From Spodoptera frugiperda (lineage: Eukaryota > Arthropoda > Insecta > Lepidoptera > Noctuidae), in assembly GCF_023101765.2 (NCBI RefSeq), contig NC_064213.1, positions 7,626,001 to 7,690,000 of the forward strand: 64,000 nucleotides of DNA, given 5' to 3'. The position numbers and the translations under genes are program-made. Each line of letters begins with the position of its first letter. Within the stretch, counting starts at the first letter, position 1. Shown here one piece after another: positions 12,640 through 24,895 of the stretch. The notes beneath the pieces were generated by a model. That model did not search any database, was not told the origin of the DNA, and saw nothing but the letters and a program-made list of their open reading frames with translations.

Positions 12640-13352
12640 TTAAAGCCGGGTCCAGACGAGTGTAACGTGTAATGTAATCCACCGTGTAATGTAACACGAA
12701 TTCTACGTGTGGACGGCAGTACGAGCATTACATGTAACACTCGCGCTGAAGAATTCGTGTTACATTACACGGTGGATTACATTACACGTTACACTCGTCT
12801 TTTTTTTTTTTTTTTTTTTTTTTTGGGGGAAAATCATCCAATGATTTCTCCCGCCCTGGGTGAGGCGGGAGGGAGTGTCAGACTCTTACTGACTAAAAAC
12901 CACCCCGTTCCTTCTCCTGCTTTGAGCCGGAGCCCCGGTAACCTTTTACGTTGTCCGCAGCTCCGGATCAGGCATCAGCCCTACTGGGCCCCATCTGTGG
13001 TGGTCTGGCTCTTTGAGGCGCGCGCGGAACGCGACGCGCCGTACGCACGGGTCTGGTTCTGGTCGGGCGGCGAGCTACCCTTGCTCGCCGTCCGCAGATC
13101 CGCACTTACGGTGGCCGGAGATCGTCACGCGATCCCCGACGCCCGGAGTGTCTTCTGCGGCGGCTGGGGCGTGAGGAGGATCGTTCCCTCACGCGCTCCG
13201 CCTCCTCCTTAGCTAGCATGACTGCTTCGCAGAAGGAGGAGACGGCGTCCCATTCCCTCTCGCTCCGCACCATGGCCTGAACCAAAGCCGGACGCGAGAG
13301 GTCACCGTCGCCGATCACATCCCTACGTTACACTCGTCTGGACCCGGCTTAA
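12640..13352. mobile_element. piggyBac-type MITE (TTAA) carrying a nested LINE
   Basis: TTAA at 12640-12643 and 13349-13352 flanks inverted ends AGCCGGGTCCAGACGAGTG / complement. The arms extend more than 60 bases through GTGTAATGTAATCCACCG and are almost perfect. Without the LINE at 12800-13324 the element is about 175 bases and nearly a full palindrome. The TTAA target and end structure point to a non-autonomous piggyBac-like element. Confidence 0.8.
12800..13324 (-). mobile_element. 5'-truncated R1-like LINE, best copy of the family
   Basis: A run of about 23 T at the left is the minus-strand poly(A). A 14-base target duplication ACGTTACACTCGTC stands at 12786-12799 and 13325-13338, inside the MITE arm. 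Minus-strand codons from 13318 to the stop at 13106 give the end of a retrotransposon polyprotein with SEREWDAVSSFCEAVM and a basic Arg/Ser tail. The 3'UTR follows and is the source of the many short tails elsewhere in the window. The R1/I-type clade assignment is from memory of similar moth LINE C-termini. Confidence 0.85.
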
Positions 13353-13770
13353 GGTTCTATTTTGGAAAGATACGAGTAATATGATGTCGTTATGTATGTT
13401 ATAAGGAATGTACCTATACGTTACATTGTTATTTTTTATAAATTGATGGTCAGAAAATTTTAAGTTTTGTGCTTAAATGACTACCTAATTATTGTTTCAT
13501 TGTACTTTTTGTTTATTGCCAAATTCACGTGACTGCGTGCAAGCAGCAGATCACATGACATGGTAATCAATATACTATACAAATGGAGTTGTCACAAATT
13601 GAAAACCTCTTCGATATGTCACATGATTGGAATCAAACCTATCACCGAACACAATGGGGATGATGATTAAGTTTATTTAATATTTGTCTGGTAGATTATG
13701 ATTAGATATATGTGGTTCATATATTTTTTAAACCTACATTGGATTGAATAAGTCTAATGAAAGAATTTTC

Positions 13771-13930
13771 GAGCCGGAGCTGCGGACTACCTAACGGGTT
13801 ACCAAGGCTCCGGCTCGAAAAGCAAGAATGGGAACAGGGTAGTTTTTAGTCAGTAAGAGTCTGGCACTCCCTCTCGCTTCGCCCAAGGCCGGAGAAGACA
13901 ATGGATGATTTTCTCCCCACAAAAAAAAAA
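13771..13930 (+). mobile_element. LINE 3' tail fragment
   Basis: Begins GAGCCGGAGCTGCGGACTAC, continues through TTTTTAGTCAGTAAGAGTCT and ends in an A-run at 13921-13930. Same family as 12800-13324, opposite orientation. Confidence 0.85.
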
Positions 13931-15707
13931 TAAAGTGAAAGGATACTCATCATCCCCATTTCTAACTCAAAAATATTAAAAATCGAATAACCCATTAATT
14001 AATAATAATTAACTCAAGTAACGTGTTCAGCAATTATACTTCCTCGACCCAACCATTAAGAAAGTTGTTTTGCACAGACACTTATAAAAATAACTTCATT
14101 AACAATTAATTTGATCCCCTAAGATTTATCAGTTTGTTTTTTTTTCAGTACATATGGCCTTATCTAGAACCAACAAGACATCTGTGTGCTAACTGTCATC
14201 ATTAATAAAAATATCTTATTTTTTTACAAGGGAAAAACAATTCACGTTTTTCTTGTTTGCAGTGAGGCAAAAGTGCGCGAAATCGTGGTGTTGGAAGATT
14301 AAACGTTGTGTTGCTATGTATACCCAAATGAAATAAAATGCTAATTGATAATAGAATAGCCATTATCTATAAGCATTTCATTAATTAAAATATCTATGAC
14401 ATTTTTAAACATTTCTATTTGACTACTATTTATATACTGTACGGCTACGTATCTAATTGCTCAATAGTAGATACCTACAACAATATGTATTAAGATTCAA
14501 CATTATGTCTCTTAAAGAAATAGAAGCTGCAATGTTTTAGGTATGTGTGTAATGCATGCATGAAAATTTTATTTTATAAATCCGCGCAAAACGCTAGAAA
14601 ACTTTTTGGGTGGAAAACATTTCAAGGAGAGAAAAGCTAAGTGCAAATCGTAAATTATATAAGCACAGGAATATTAAAAAAAAATTAATTGAATGATTTT
14701 CCAGCCTTAAAAATAAAAATAATAGCTAACTGAATTTCAGGTTTCTAAAACAAAACACATACATTATGATATAATAGTGAAAGAAAATGCAGATGATAAT
14801 TACACCAGAATGCAATTAGCATTAATTTGTTAGCAAAAATAAATAGGTTTTGAAATGGAAAGTTCAAAAACCTAACGTTTTCAATACAAAGTAGAACAAA
14901 CTAAGAACATTATTGATTACTGCATGGAAACGTTATTATTTCCATTTGTTTGTCTGTCGAGGCGCTGTGACGATACACGCCATTTAACACTTAAGACGCA
15001 TTCGTATTGTTGACTCGAATACGCTAATCATATTATACGAATATGTACCTTATATAGAGTGTGGTAAACTTTATATTTATTTACTATAAATCGTACGTAT
15101 CGTCGTACTAATGCGCTCATAACAATGTATAGAGGGAGTTATAGTAGCGGTGCGGTAGGTAGGTAGAACGAATAAAAAAGATAAATAAATATACCTATGT
15201 AAATTGAAAATGGAATACTTATCGTACTCTAGAACTCGTTATCGTACTCTACTATACTATTTTATAGTCAAACTTGCAATTTAATGATCAAAAAGAAAGT
15301 TCCACAACTACAAATATATCGCTACTTATGTGTAACTGACTCACTGATCTAGATGAAAAATGTTATTTTCGAAATTCTAACATAGATACTGAAAATTAGT
15401 CAAACCAGTCGTACCAAATTACTAATCAATAGATCCAGTTTTGAAATACAAAAATTTATAGCGAACGTCAATGAATGAATACATTTAGGAATTTGAGTCA
15501 TTCTACTCATTTGAACTCCATCGCACATTTTCATGAAAAATACATGTTTTTCCGGTAACTTTATGCTTTTGATCACCTTCCACAACCTTTCCTTGTTTAT
15601 TGGATCGGTTCATTCAACCCAGGAACTAAAGAGGAACTCATTAAAGAGTAAATTACCTATGTACAAGAGGAGATGCGTCAAGAAAGTTTATCTAAATGCA
15701 CTTTTAC
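13931..15707. other. Gene-free AT-rich stretch
   Basis: Nothing supported beyond simple AT-rich sequence. It lies between the LINE tail and the left edge of the tandem duplication. Confidence 0.4.
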
Positions 15708-16179
15708 AACTGTTTACAATAATCATTGTGTCTCTCTGTACATAAAACTGCTATTGTTTAAAATCTCACTGAACTACGTAACTAGTTTAAGTTATTATTT
15801 GTTCGCGATGACGTTTTTCGTTGATTTATTTGTTTCAAAGGCTTTTGTCATAAATTGTACAAGGATAGCTCTGTCATGGCTGCTGCGTCAACGTGATAAC
15901 TATTGTGATTGTCATTTGTTTGTGTTTGTCTATGATAGAGAGGGTCTAGTCGTGATTATAATGCCTTTTTTTATGACGAGGGGAAACCTTCAAAAGGCGC
16001 CTAGCTTTTTGGGGAGAAAGACTAGGGAGTGTGGGATTTTTACCTCACTTAAACCACCCCGATGGCCACATTCAGCATCGATAAGGGGCACCGAATCCTC
16101 TAACTAGACCTGCCCCGGAGACCGCGCCCTATGGTGCACCGCCTGTTACGGCACATCTCTAGGGCGATTATAATGCCTA

Positions 16180-16262
16180 GGAACATTTGTCGAGCGACAT
16201 GTGTCCTTGGAGACATCGGGCGATGTCGGGCGACGTCGGACGACATCGCCGCGACATTGTTG
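16180..16262. repeat. Cluster of nested TGTCG/CGACA palindromes, copy A
   Basis: Overlapping small palindromes (TGTCGAGCGACA, ACATCGGGCGATGT, GACGTCGGACGAC) are packed within about 80 CpG-rich bases. The same cluster recurs in copy B at about 23520-23590. It may be the end structure of an old DNA transposon spanning about 15960-16275. Confidence 0.55.
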
Positions 16263-17354
16263 AAACTGTTCTTTGCCGTACAGTCACCTGCACATACTTT
16301 ATACCTACGAGCAATATTTTTTAATTAAGGTCTTGTTTTACTACAACAAAATAAATAAAACTCAATGGAGTCCGAGAAACAGCCCTTAATATGTATGTAT
16401 TTAAGTACATAAATAATATTGACGAAACTTTTTTATTATTATGCGATTAAGTATATGTAATTGATAAGTTAACGACATTAATAATATGAATGAAGTGGTT
16501 TATTGACAATTGAGTTAATCTTAATTGCTCGGGTGACCGTAATAACACTACAATAAAGACTGGTTCCGTGTTAAGAGGTGATCTAGTACATTTAGTAGGT
16601 AAAAAGTGAATTCTCGCACATACGTTGAAAAATGATCCATGCCTTTTAAGGATAAGAAGATCAAATTTTCAACCACATGCGAGATAGAAAAGCTGATAGA
16701 ATGAGATACTTAAAAACCCTTACTACATGCATATGAATTGCAATTTTTGTCTGTCTTTCTGTTTGTTCCGGCTAATTTCTAATCTGATTTGACTGGACTT
16801 TGGTTGGCAGGTAGCTGATATACTAAGGAGTAACTCAGGCACCTTTTTTTTTTTAATACATATGTCGTTAGTTAGTCACAAAGAGCGAAGCAGCAGGTAT
16901 CAGCTACTCTTTGCTAAAGACGAATCGTATCGCAGTTTTAAGTACACATACACTTAACGTAAAACGTTATGTTACATAATGTACTTATACTAACTTGACA
17001 GATAGTTAAGTTAAGGTTAAACTCCATTCGTATTAAATTATAAGCGGCTAAGGGCGCCCAGTGCCAGAAACCTGAATAGCGCAATGGTGTCAAACAATTT
17101 ACTGTATATTTTAAAACTAAGTAGCCAAGGTCCTTTTGTATACATATTAATACGATAGGGGCCTCTATCTGTGTCCTAATTCAGGTTAAACGCATTTTTG
17201 CTGAGTATTTCTGCAGAAATAATTAACATTCAGAAGTTTAGGACTATTTTTAACCAACATAGATATAACTAATGTATGATCTACTATTCCTAGAAAAGAC
17301 CTACATTATATTTTAATCATCCGGTTACAGCCAATTTTGTTTGTATCTCATAGC

Positions 17355-17519
17355 CTTTTTTAACGGGTAAATCATCTGATGTCTTCTCCCGCCTTGCGTA
17401 AGGTGAGAGAGAATGTCAGACTCTTACTGACTAAAAACTACCTTGTTCTTATTACTGCTCTTCGAGCCGGAACCCCGGCAACTAGTCAGGCCTTCTGTGG
17501 CTCGAGTCTCATGGCCTAA
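17355..17519 (-). mobile_element. LINE 3' tail fragment (in copy A)
   Basis: Diverged copy with GAATGTCAGACTCTTACTGA (complement of the family core) and GAGCCGGAACCCCGG. It is shared with copy B (24728-24895). Confidence 0.75.
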
Positions 17520-18575
17520 GAACAAGTCTAACTAACCTATCCTATTATTATCAACACCTCAAATCAGTTCCCTGCTGGAGTACGCCTACAATGAGTGTCG
17601 AAATAACAGGTTCATAATCTCTACTTCTAGCAGGTAAGATCCCACTTTAACACTTGGTTCTGGATTATCATGAAGGTTACGGTTAGGTCTCATCAAAGTA
17701 CAAGAGAATTCAATATTACACATGACACAACCCCGCACCATGACGACAAATTAATCACATTATGAAAATGTAAAAAGATAAAAATCGAAAATCTCAGTCG
17801 AGCTCTAGAGGTTGTCGACATGGAATGTTGACTCGGCTATCAGATTTATCAGGTAGACAGTCATTGGCCTTCTTGGCTGGCCTTCAGTGGCATTTGTACA
17901 GTCTCAAATTACAAGAGTGGATCAAAGATTTGATCATGGATATGGTAGCTCAGTTTCTATAGACTAGACACGGTGAGTCCGCTGTTTGGGTTCGGAGCCC
18001 ACTAGTGTCATTTCTGATTTGAAAACTCAAATGTTTTTTCTTAATTTAAGATCCCAAGGATCCCTTGTAGAATAAATGGAATATTGATTAAAATAATACA
18101 AATATGTTTGGAATATAAAATAAATTAATGAATATTCTAAAAAATTAATACAGCTCAAAAGTAAAAATGAAACGATAGCGTAAATACCCAACTAACTACA
18201 ATTTAATTCGTTAGTCTGATTCGGATATTTATAAAAAAGTTTAATGTAAAAGTAAAAAAAATCTTTAATAATTAATGTCATTATTGTTTCAAAAACATTT
18301 TCATTTGTGATACAAATCTTTATTTAATTTATTTTAAATGTGAAAAGACATTTCTTTTACTTAAAAAAAATATTTGATATTAAACATGTCGCGGGCAAAA
18401 AAAAATGAAAAACTAAACATCGTAAAAATTTTTACAACTGCTATTAAAAACAGACTGATTAAAAATTTTGTACAAGTGTTACTGAGTGTAGGTTTAGCGA
18501 ACAACGCGTATTAGTTACACTGATTACTGCGTTCTATCATGCATTATTTGAAGCGGCATTAACATAAGTACTCAC

Positions 18576-18775
18576 GATGACATTTCTACAACCTCCGTAC
18601 ATTATATTTACGCGGCACTGTCACAGATTATAAATTATATTTCGCGCCACCGCGCCACGGCATCGCGTAGTGTTTGAGCGGCCAGTATTACACGTACTAT
18701 GTCTGAACTTCCATCTATGTGACTTTGTATACTCTCCCGCGACGGACTCGCGACCGCGTATAGTTTCGCACAACT
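18576..18775 (-). promoter_or_regulatory. Inr+DPE promoter and 200-base first exon, copy A
   Basis: On the minus strand a TCAGTT initiator places +1 at 18775. AGTCCG starts at exactly +28, matching the arthropod DPE (RGWYV). The exon then runs 200 bases to CATC|GTGAGTACTT, a good donor. It is CpG-rich in AT-rich surroundings. Two short upstream frames (5 and 11 codons) precede an ATG at 18602 that stays open for nine codons to the donor in phase 0; the exon may equally be noncoding. It lies within a 524-base tract (18443-18966) identical in copy B. It probably serves a leftward transcript with exons below 12 kb. The core promoter rules are established for Drosophila; use here is inference. 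Confidence 0.6.
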
Positions 18776-20262
18776 GACGAATTGCCGCGGACACAAGACA
18801 CGTTAAATGCCTAATTCCATTGTGATAAGCAGTATAAACTGTATTTCATGATACCGACGAGTGTCTTTTGAAATTAGATACAGCTATTTTGCAGTTTTCG
18901 TAACGTTGAGAAATTGTTACTATGTATTCTTTCCACACTTGTCTGTCTCAATGATTTATAGTGGTTGTGTACTTACATGACTTCATGTAAAGATGGCTCG
19001 GGTTCGATGTCCTTGTAAATTTTGGAGCATGACTATGTATTCTGCTCATAAAGTACCAGTTACTAAACGAATAATAAAGAAATACTTCGTTATTTTTTGT
19101 TATCATTTGAAAATGTATAAAAGACAGTTCATAAACACCTACTTCAATTTTCAGACGCTCATCGTAATATACGAATCATAATATCAAGTTAAACTTCACA
19201 CAACTCGGTAGGTACCTAATCAAGTACTGGAAAACTGCTGAAGACGCCATTATAGACGGTACAAAAGTACAAGTAAACATGGCGCTTGTACCTATTTACG
19301 CAAAAACTACGCGTCTACCATTTCAGTAAATAATAGTACGATGCAAAAAAATAATAGTAAATAAGGTTTTTCCGAGTACTTACAGTAAACACAATAATAC
19401 ACGTGTAACGCGGTTTACTTTACACAATTTTTGTGAAGTAAAAATAATGAAATCGCCAGTTTCTGTAGTGGTAGAAACTGGTATGATTTGGATGTGTGTC
19501 GCTAAGGAACTGAAAACATTTTTTCAAATAAAATGGGATAGACAGGAGGATTAAAAAGCGTAAAGAAATGGTGAAGGATAAATATAAGTGTTCTGGCGAA
19601 GAAGAATAAGTGCTGTACTCAGGAGAGTCATTTAATGGTTACTTAAACTATTCCTTAGTAACGATTTTGCATCGAAAACAATTGCTAAGGACTGGGTTAA
19701 ATAACTATTTAATGACTCTGAGTAAGGCGGTAAGAGGTTAATTGAGCTTGCTACGAATTTCTGAAACATGATCTCTTAACTTGATTGAGTGATAAACAAA
19801 CCAAACTTTCAGATTTAGAATATTAGTAGAGATTAGTAACTACATTTAAAAAGAGTTATCAATACATTTAACAACTTCATTTAAAGTTAATTATACTAAT
19901 TTTAATAGTAATTCTATTACCACGTCAATGCAATAATCTAATTCTTTAAGTACAACATATAACAAGCTAATTGCAAGCGGCAACGCAAATCGCAATTTGG
20001 ACAAGTGACGATAGTTTACATAAACCATTAAGGTTCAATATACCTTGCTAATATATAACAAAAACACCCTTATTTACTTCTCGTGACGAACGTCAGCTAG
20101 TGTGAATAGAGTTCCGTGTGTTATTTATATGCAACTATAGCTTTTGTCCGCGACTTTTCATACATACAGAATATAGTTTGTTAATATTTCTGCGATTTTA
20201 AAAATATCTATGTTATGATCTTTTTGAGAGGTAAAATCAGCGAAAGACTTCTTTCGTCCTGG

Positions 20263-20545
20263 GTTTTTTCAAGGGGGGAAATTATCCAATGATTTTTCTC
20301 GCCTTGAGTGTGGCGAGAGAGAGTGTCAGACTCTTACTGACTAAAAACCACCCCCTTCCTACTTTTGCTTTTCTAGGTGGAACCCCGGTAAACCCGCTAG
20401 ATAGTCCGCAGCCCCGGATCAGGCTGTACTGTGCCCCATCTGTGGTGGTCTGATGGCTATTCCCGTCCTGAGTTAGGGGAGTGTCGGATTCTTAAGAATT
20501 GCGCTAGACCCGTAACCCCGACAGGGCCTCATCTCAGACGGTCTA
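20263..20545 (-). mobile_element. LINE 3' tail fragment (in copy A)
   Basis: Has the complement of the A-tail and core (AGTGTCAGACTCTTACTGAC) plus the CCCCATCTGTGGTGGTCTGA segment. A further diverged stretch to about 20545 may be part of a second fragment. Shared with copy B at 27605-27890. Confidence 0.75.
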
Positions 20546-20974
20546 TTACACTTCTAAAGAAATATTTATGCCAAATTTAAATTTTCTAGAAGAAAATAAT
20601 GTTAGTTATACGTTGTCCGAAGCGAAACTCTTAGTCATCAGTAACGGCAATTTTACATAGGGACATATTATGAAAAATTATTGATGTAATAAACCGCAAA
20701 TCTATTATTTAGGTAAGTACAGTTAACCAAATTTAACCATATTGACGTGCGGCATTATTATTTATTAATAATGCCGGTAAATTTATTAGGTATTATACAT
20801 AATAAGAATAACAAGTTTGTGGCAAATGTTGAATATTTACGAATTCTACGTAAAGTGATGATACTTTATTTTTATTACCTATTTGGTTCAGGATTTATGA
20901 TTTAATGCTGTAAATTAGGTACATGATTCAAAGAATGTGCAATGTAAAGTACATTGTATTATTTTAAGCAGATC

Positions 20975-21116
20975 GGTAATGTTAGACTCACCCCCTATTA
21001 CATGGGACTCATAACACAAATGGTGAAAAGTGCGTGTACATTGTATAGCGGCATTACGTGGCGTAATGTGCACCTCAGCCTACCTCTCGGGTATAAAAGG
21101 CGTGACGTTACGTATA
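20975..21116 (+). mobile_element. tRNA-headed SINE family, 5'-truncated (copy A)
   Basis: Carries the family body CTCACCCCCTATTACATG, GTGTACATTGTATAGCGG-type and GGTATAAAAGGCGTGACGTT segments. It lacks the tRNA-like head seen at 35290-35527. Same insertion as 28365-28495 in copy B. Confidence 0.75.
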
Positions 21117-22025
21117 GATTCTACGCATCAAATATCGTAAACATTAATGGCTGAAATAGTGTTTTAAACACTGAAGAAACCAAACAGGACTATGTACACA
21201 ACACCATTTGAAACCTGACCATGAGACTCCATTACAGTAGACGTACTAATTTCATGACATTTTTGACTACTAATTAGGTGGGAGTTGCCGCCCACGACAA
21301 TTTTTCACACGTACCTACCCATATTTTACAAATGACATTGTCAGTGTCATGTGATGGAATAAAGTATAGATAGCTCCTGTAAATGCCGCTGAAAACTGCT
21401 TTACGAAGTAAGAAAGTCATCCATTAATATTATTAACATCATAGACATGACAGTCTGCTGCTATGAGGTCCTCTCACTATAAGGTTTCCCATCAACTCCG
21501 CGTTTGACGAGAGACTCGCTTACGAGAGGGTGATTTTTTTAAAAACTTTAACTTTTATTTAATAAATCATTATTCTCCCGCATTATTAAGCATCGTGGTA
21601 GCTTATTATCATCCTTATTTTTATTGGATTGGTTGAGTGTCACAGCTTAATTTATTGAAACCAAATTTTGTGTTTCAATCGGCAGAATTGTTAACTTTTG
21701 GTTGAGGATAATGGCGCCGTTAACTTTTTGTGTTTTTTTTTTTTGGAAAATCACGCGAGAAGACTAGACATAATAATAAATTAATTCTACACTGATAATT
21801 ATTGTTATCATTCAACATAAAAACATCTATCAATGTTTTCTTTTTTCATATATGATTAAAAATCTCTTCGTAACCATGAACCTGAAACTTCATAATGCAG
21901 TTGTTTTGCGTACTAATGCACTGGCTAAACAATCAAAATGATATGTAAAATATTATCTGAAATGTTTTAGATCATACGATGACACGTAGGTATAACTTAA
22001 GTTTATGTACAATAACTATGTATAA

Positions 22026-22318
22026 TTAAAGATATAAATCAAACCTAAACAAACTAGATTCCAGCATCCTCATTTAATCTAAGACATGTTAATTGTTTTA
22101 CATATTTACTCAATATTTTATCAGGGTAAGCAAACCGCGGTGGAATTATTTTTTGCGTCACATTATATACTTAAGACTTAAGCAAATATATATAAAGGAA
22201 TTTCAGTGTATAAGTACTCATTTGATCTTTAATTCAACAATGTAGGTGATAATTGTAACAATTGTACAGATAAGTTATCTAATTTTATTTTAATTGTTTG
22301 TGAGGGAAATTGTTTTAT
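22026..22318. promoter_or_regulatory. Conserved noncoding tract in the duplication, copy A
   Basis: About 290 bases match copy B (29410-29703) with one substitution, whereas the flanks show many changes. It contains an inverted GATA pair (GATAAGTTATC, near 22269), a TATATATAAAGG run and TTAAGACTTAAG. No open frame. The enhancer or exon role is inference. Confidence 0.45.
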
Positions 22319-22415
22319 TGTAACTATACATATGTGCATACCTACTGTATACTTCAACTGTACACTTTATAGTTATAAACCTTCAAGAATAGAGCGTATT
22401 CCTTTTTAAAAGGTC

Positions 22416-22558
22416 GGCAAAGCACCTGTGTCTCCTCTGGTATTGCTGGTGTCCATGGGCGGCGCTGATCACTTACCATCAGGCCTGACCAAGACTGACA
22501 AGAAGAAGTTGAATATCCCAGAAACTACTGACTTTCAGACCAGGGACCTCAGGGCCAA
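22416..22558 (+). mobile_element. Other LINE/SINE 3' repeat (GGCAA...GTGTCCATGGG family)
   Basis: Carries GTCGGCAAAGCACCTGTG and GGTGTCCATGGGCGGCGC, a common lepidopteran interspersed repeat end. Related copies are at 29800-29957 and 49915-50010. Confidence 0.55.
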
Positions 22559-22614
22559 TTTTGTATGAAATTAGTTGTTTTATCACCGATTTCCGAGAGG
22601 AAAAGTCAAGTCAC

Positions 22615-22770
22615 CTTGTTTATTATAACTACGTCTGTGATGACCCTTATATTGTAGGAAACATTATTCTCTTTTTATTAAAAAGCTTAAAGATTAGTAT
22701 CACTATCGTAACGTAATTATATTACTTGTTTTTATATCCTCTATTATATAGTTAGCCCTCTAATTCAACC
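22615..22770. repeat. Duplication-end repeat E1
   Basis: End segment of copy A. It is nearly identical to E2 (22914-23064), which precedes copy B, and clearly diverged from E3 (31030-31195), the end of copy B. Confidence 0.8.
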
Positions 22771-22913
22771 TAACTCTAACCTGATACTAGTCATACAACC
22801 AAAGAAAAAAATAAGTTTATTTTCACCGGGCTACGGGGGTCCACACGTTGCCGTTGGGGGCCCGGTGGTCCCGTATAACTGATACGGCAGAAAGTGCTAG
22901 CTACGCCCCTGAT

Positions 22914-23064
22914 CCTGTTTATTATAACTACGTCTGTGATGACCCTTATATTGTAGGAAACATTATTCTCTTTTTATTAAAAAGCTTAAAGATTAGTATC
23001 ACTATCGTAACGTAATTATATTACTTGTTTTTTATCCTCTATTATATATAGCCCTCTAATTCAA
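22914..23064. repeat. Duplication-junction repeat E2
   Basis: About 150 bases nearly identical to E1, placed at the A/B junction after a unique, GC-rich spacer of about 125-145 bases. It has no counterpart before copy A, so it marks the breakpoint of the tandem duplication or a later event there. Confidence 0.75.
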
Positions 23065-24727
23065 CTGTTTACAATAATCATTGTGTCTCTCTGTACATAA
23101 AACTGCTATTGTTTAAAATCTCACTGAACTACGTAACTCGTTTAAGTTATTATTTGTTCACGATGACGTTTTTCGTTGATTTATTTGTTTCAAAGGCTTT
23201 TGTCATAAATTGTACAAGGATAGCTCTGTCATGGCTGCTGCTAACCTATTGTGATTGTCATTTGTTTGTGTTTGTCTATGATAGAGTCTAGTCGTGATTA
23301 TAATGCCTTTTTTGATGACGGGGAAACCTTCAAAAGGCGCCTAGCTTTTTGGGGAGAAAGACTAGGGAGTGTGGGATTTTTACCTCACTAAAACCACCCC
23401 GATGGCCACCTTCAGCACCGATAAGGGGCACCGAGATCTCTTATTAGACCTGCTTCGGAGTCCCTATGGTGCAACGCCTGTTACGGCACATCCCTAGGGC
23501 GATTATAATGCCTACGAGCATTTGTCGAGCGACATGTGTCCCCAGAGAAATCGGGCGATGTCGGGCGACGTTGGACGACATCGCCGCCACATTGTTGAAA
23601 CTGTTCTTTGCCGTACAGTCACCTACACAGGCTTTATTTATATCTACAACCAAAATTAAGGTCTTGTTTTACTACATTGAAATAAATAAAACTGAATGGA
23701 ATGAATAAATATGTATGTATTTAAGTACATAAATAATATTGACGAAACTTTTTTATTATGACGATTAAGTATATGTAATTGATAAGTTAACGACATTAAT
23801 AATATGAATGAAGTGGTTTATTGACAATTGAATTAATCTTAATTGCTCGGGTGACCGTAATAACACTTCAATAAAGACTGGTTCCGTGTTAAGAGGTGAT
23901 CTAGTACATTTAGTAGGTAAAAAGTGAATTCTCGCACATATGTTTAAAAATGATCCATGCCTTTTAAGGATCAGAAGATCAAAATTTTTAACCACATGCG
24001 TGCGTGATAGAAAAGCTGATAGAATGAGATACTGTTATACCCTTACTACATGCATATGAGTATACGTACGATAAATACATCCAAATAATTTTACAATGTC
24101 TGTCTTTCTGTCTGTCTGTTTGTTTGTTTGTTCCGGCTAATGTCTGAAATGACTGAACTGATTTTAACGGGCCTTTGTTAGCAGGTACCTGATGAACTAA
24201 GAAGTAACATACGCTACTTTTATTTTTATTAATACATATTTCGTTAGGTTAGTCACAAAGAGCGAAACAGCAGGCATCAGCTACTCTTTGCTAAAGACGA
24301 ATCGTATCGCAATTTTAAGTACACATACACTTAACGTAAATATTATGTTACATAATGTACTTATACTAACTTGACAGATAGTTAAAGTAAGGTTAAACTC
24401 CATTCGTATTAAATTATAAGCGGCTAAGGGCGCCCAGTGCCAGAAACCTGAATAGCGCAATGGTGTCAAACAATTTACTGTATATTTTAAAACTAAGTAG
24501 CCAAGGTCCTTTTGTATACATATTAATACGATAGGGGCCTCTATCTGTGTCCTAATTCAGGTTAAACGCATTTTTGGTATTTCTGCAAAAATAATTAACA
24601 TTCGAAAATTTTGGACTATTTTTAACCAACATAGATAAAACTAATGTATGATCTACTATTCCTAGAAAAGACTTACAATATATTTTAATCATCCGGTTAC
24701 AGTCAATTTTGTTTATATCCCATAGAC

Positions 24728-24895
24728 TTTTTTAACGGGTATATCATCTGATGTCTTCTCACGCCTTGCGTTAGATGAGAGGGAGTGTCAGACTCTTACT
24801 GACTAAAAACCACCTTGTTCCTACTACTGCTCTTTGAGCCGGAACCCTGGCAACCCGTCAGGTCTTCTACGGCTCGAATCTCATAGCCTAAAAGC
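24728..24895 (-). mobile_element. LINE 3' tail fragment (in copy B)
   Basis: Counterpart of 17355-17519, with the same ends and the core complement GAGTGTCAGACTCTTACTGA. Confidence 0.75.

Larger units (their letters stand above)
15708..22790. repeat. Large tandem duplication, copy A
   Basis: Starts at CAACTGTTTACAATAATC and runs to CCTAACTCTA, co-linear with copy B (23063-31205) at an offset of 7.36-7.40 kb. It includes the same embedded LINE tails (17355, 20263), the same SINE (20975) and the same palindrome-rich block (about 15960-16275), so those insertions predate the duplication. Most of it differs from copy B by scattered substitutions and indels, but some tracts are identical (18443-18966 and about 22026-22318, the latter with one mismatch). 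Confidence 0.9.

Noticed and set aside
12709..13212. 167-codon plus-strand open frame
   Set aside because: It runs antisense through the LINE 3' end and the poly-T tract (a Phe run), so it is a by-product of the GC-rich repeat.
15673..16107. 144-codon frame at the start of copy A
   Set aside because: Not kept open in copy B, which has indels at the matching positions, and it lies in repeat-like DNA.
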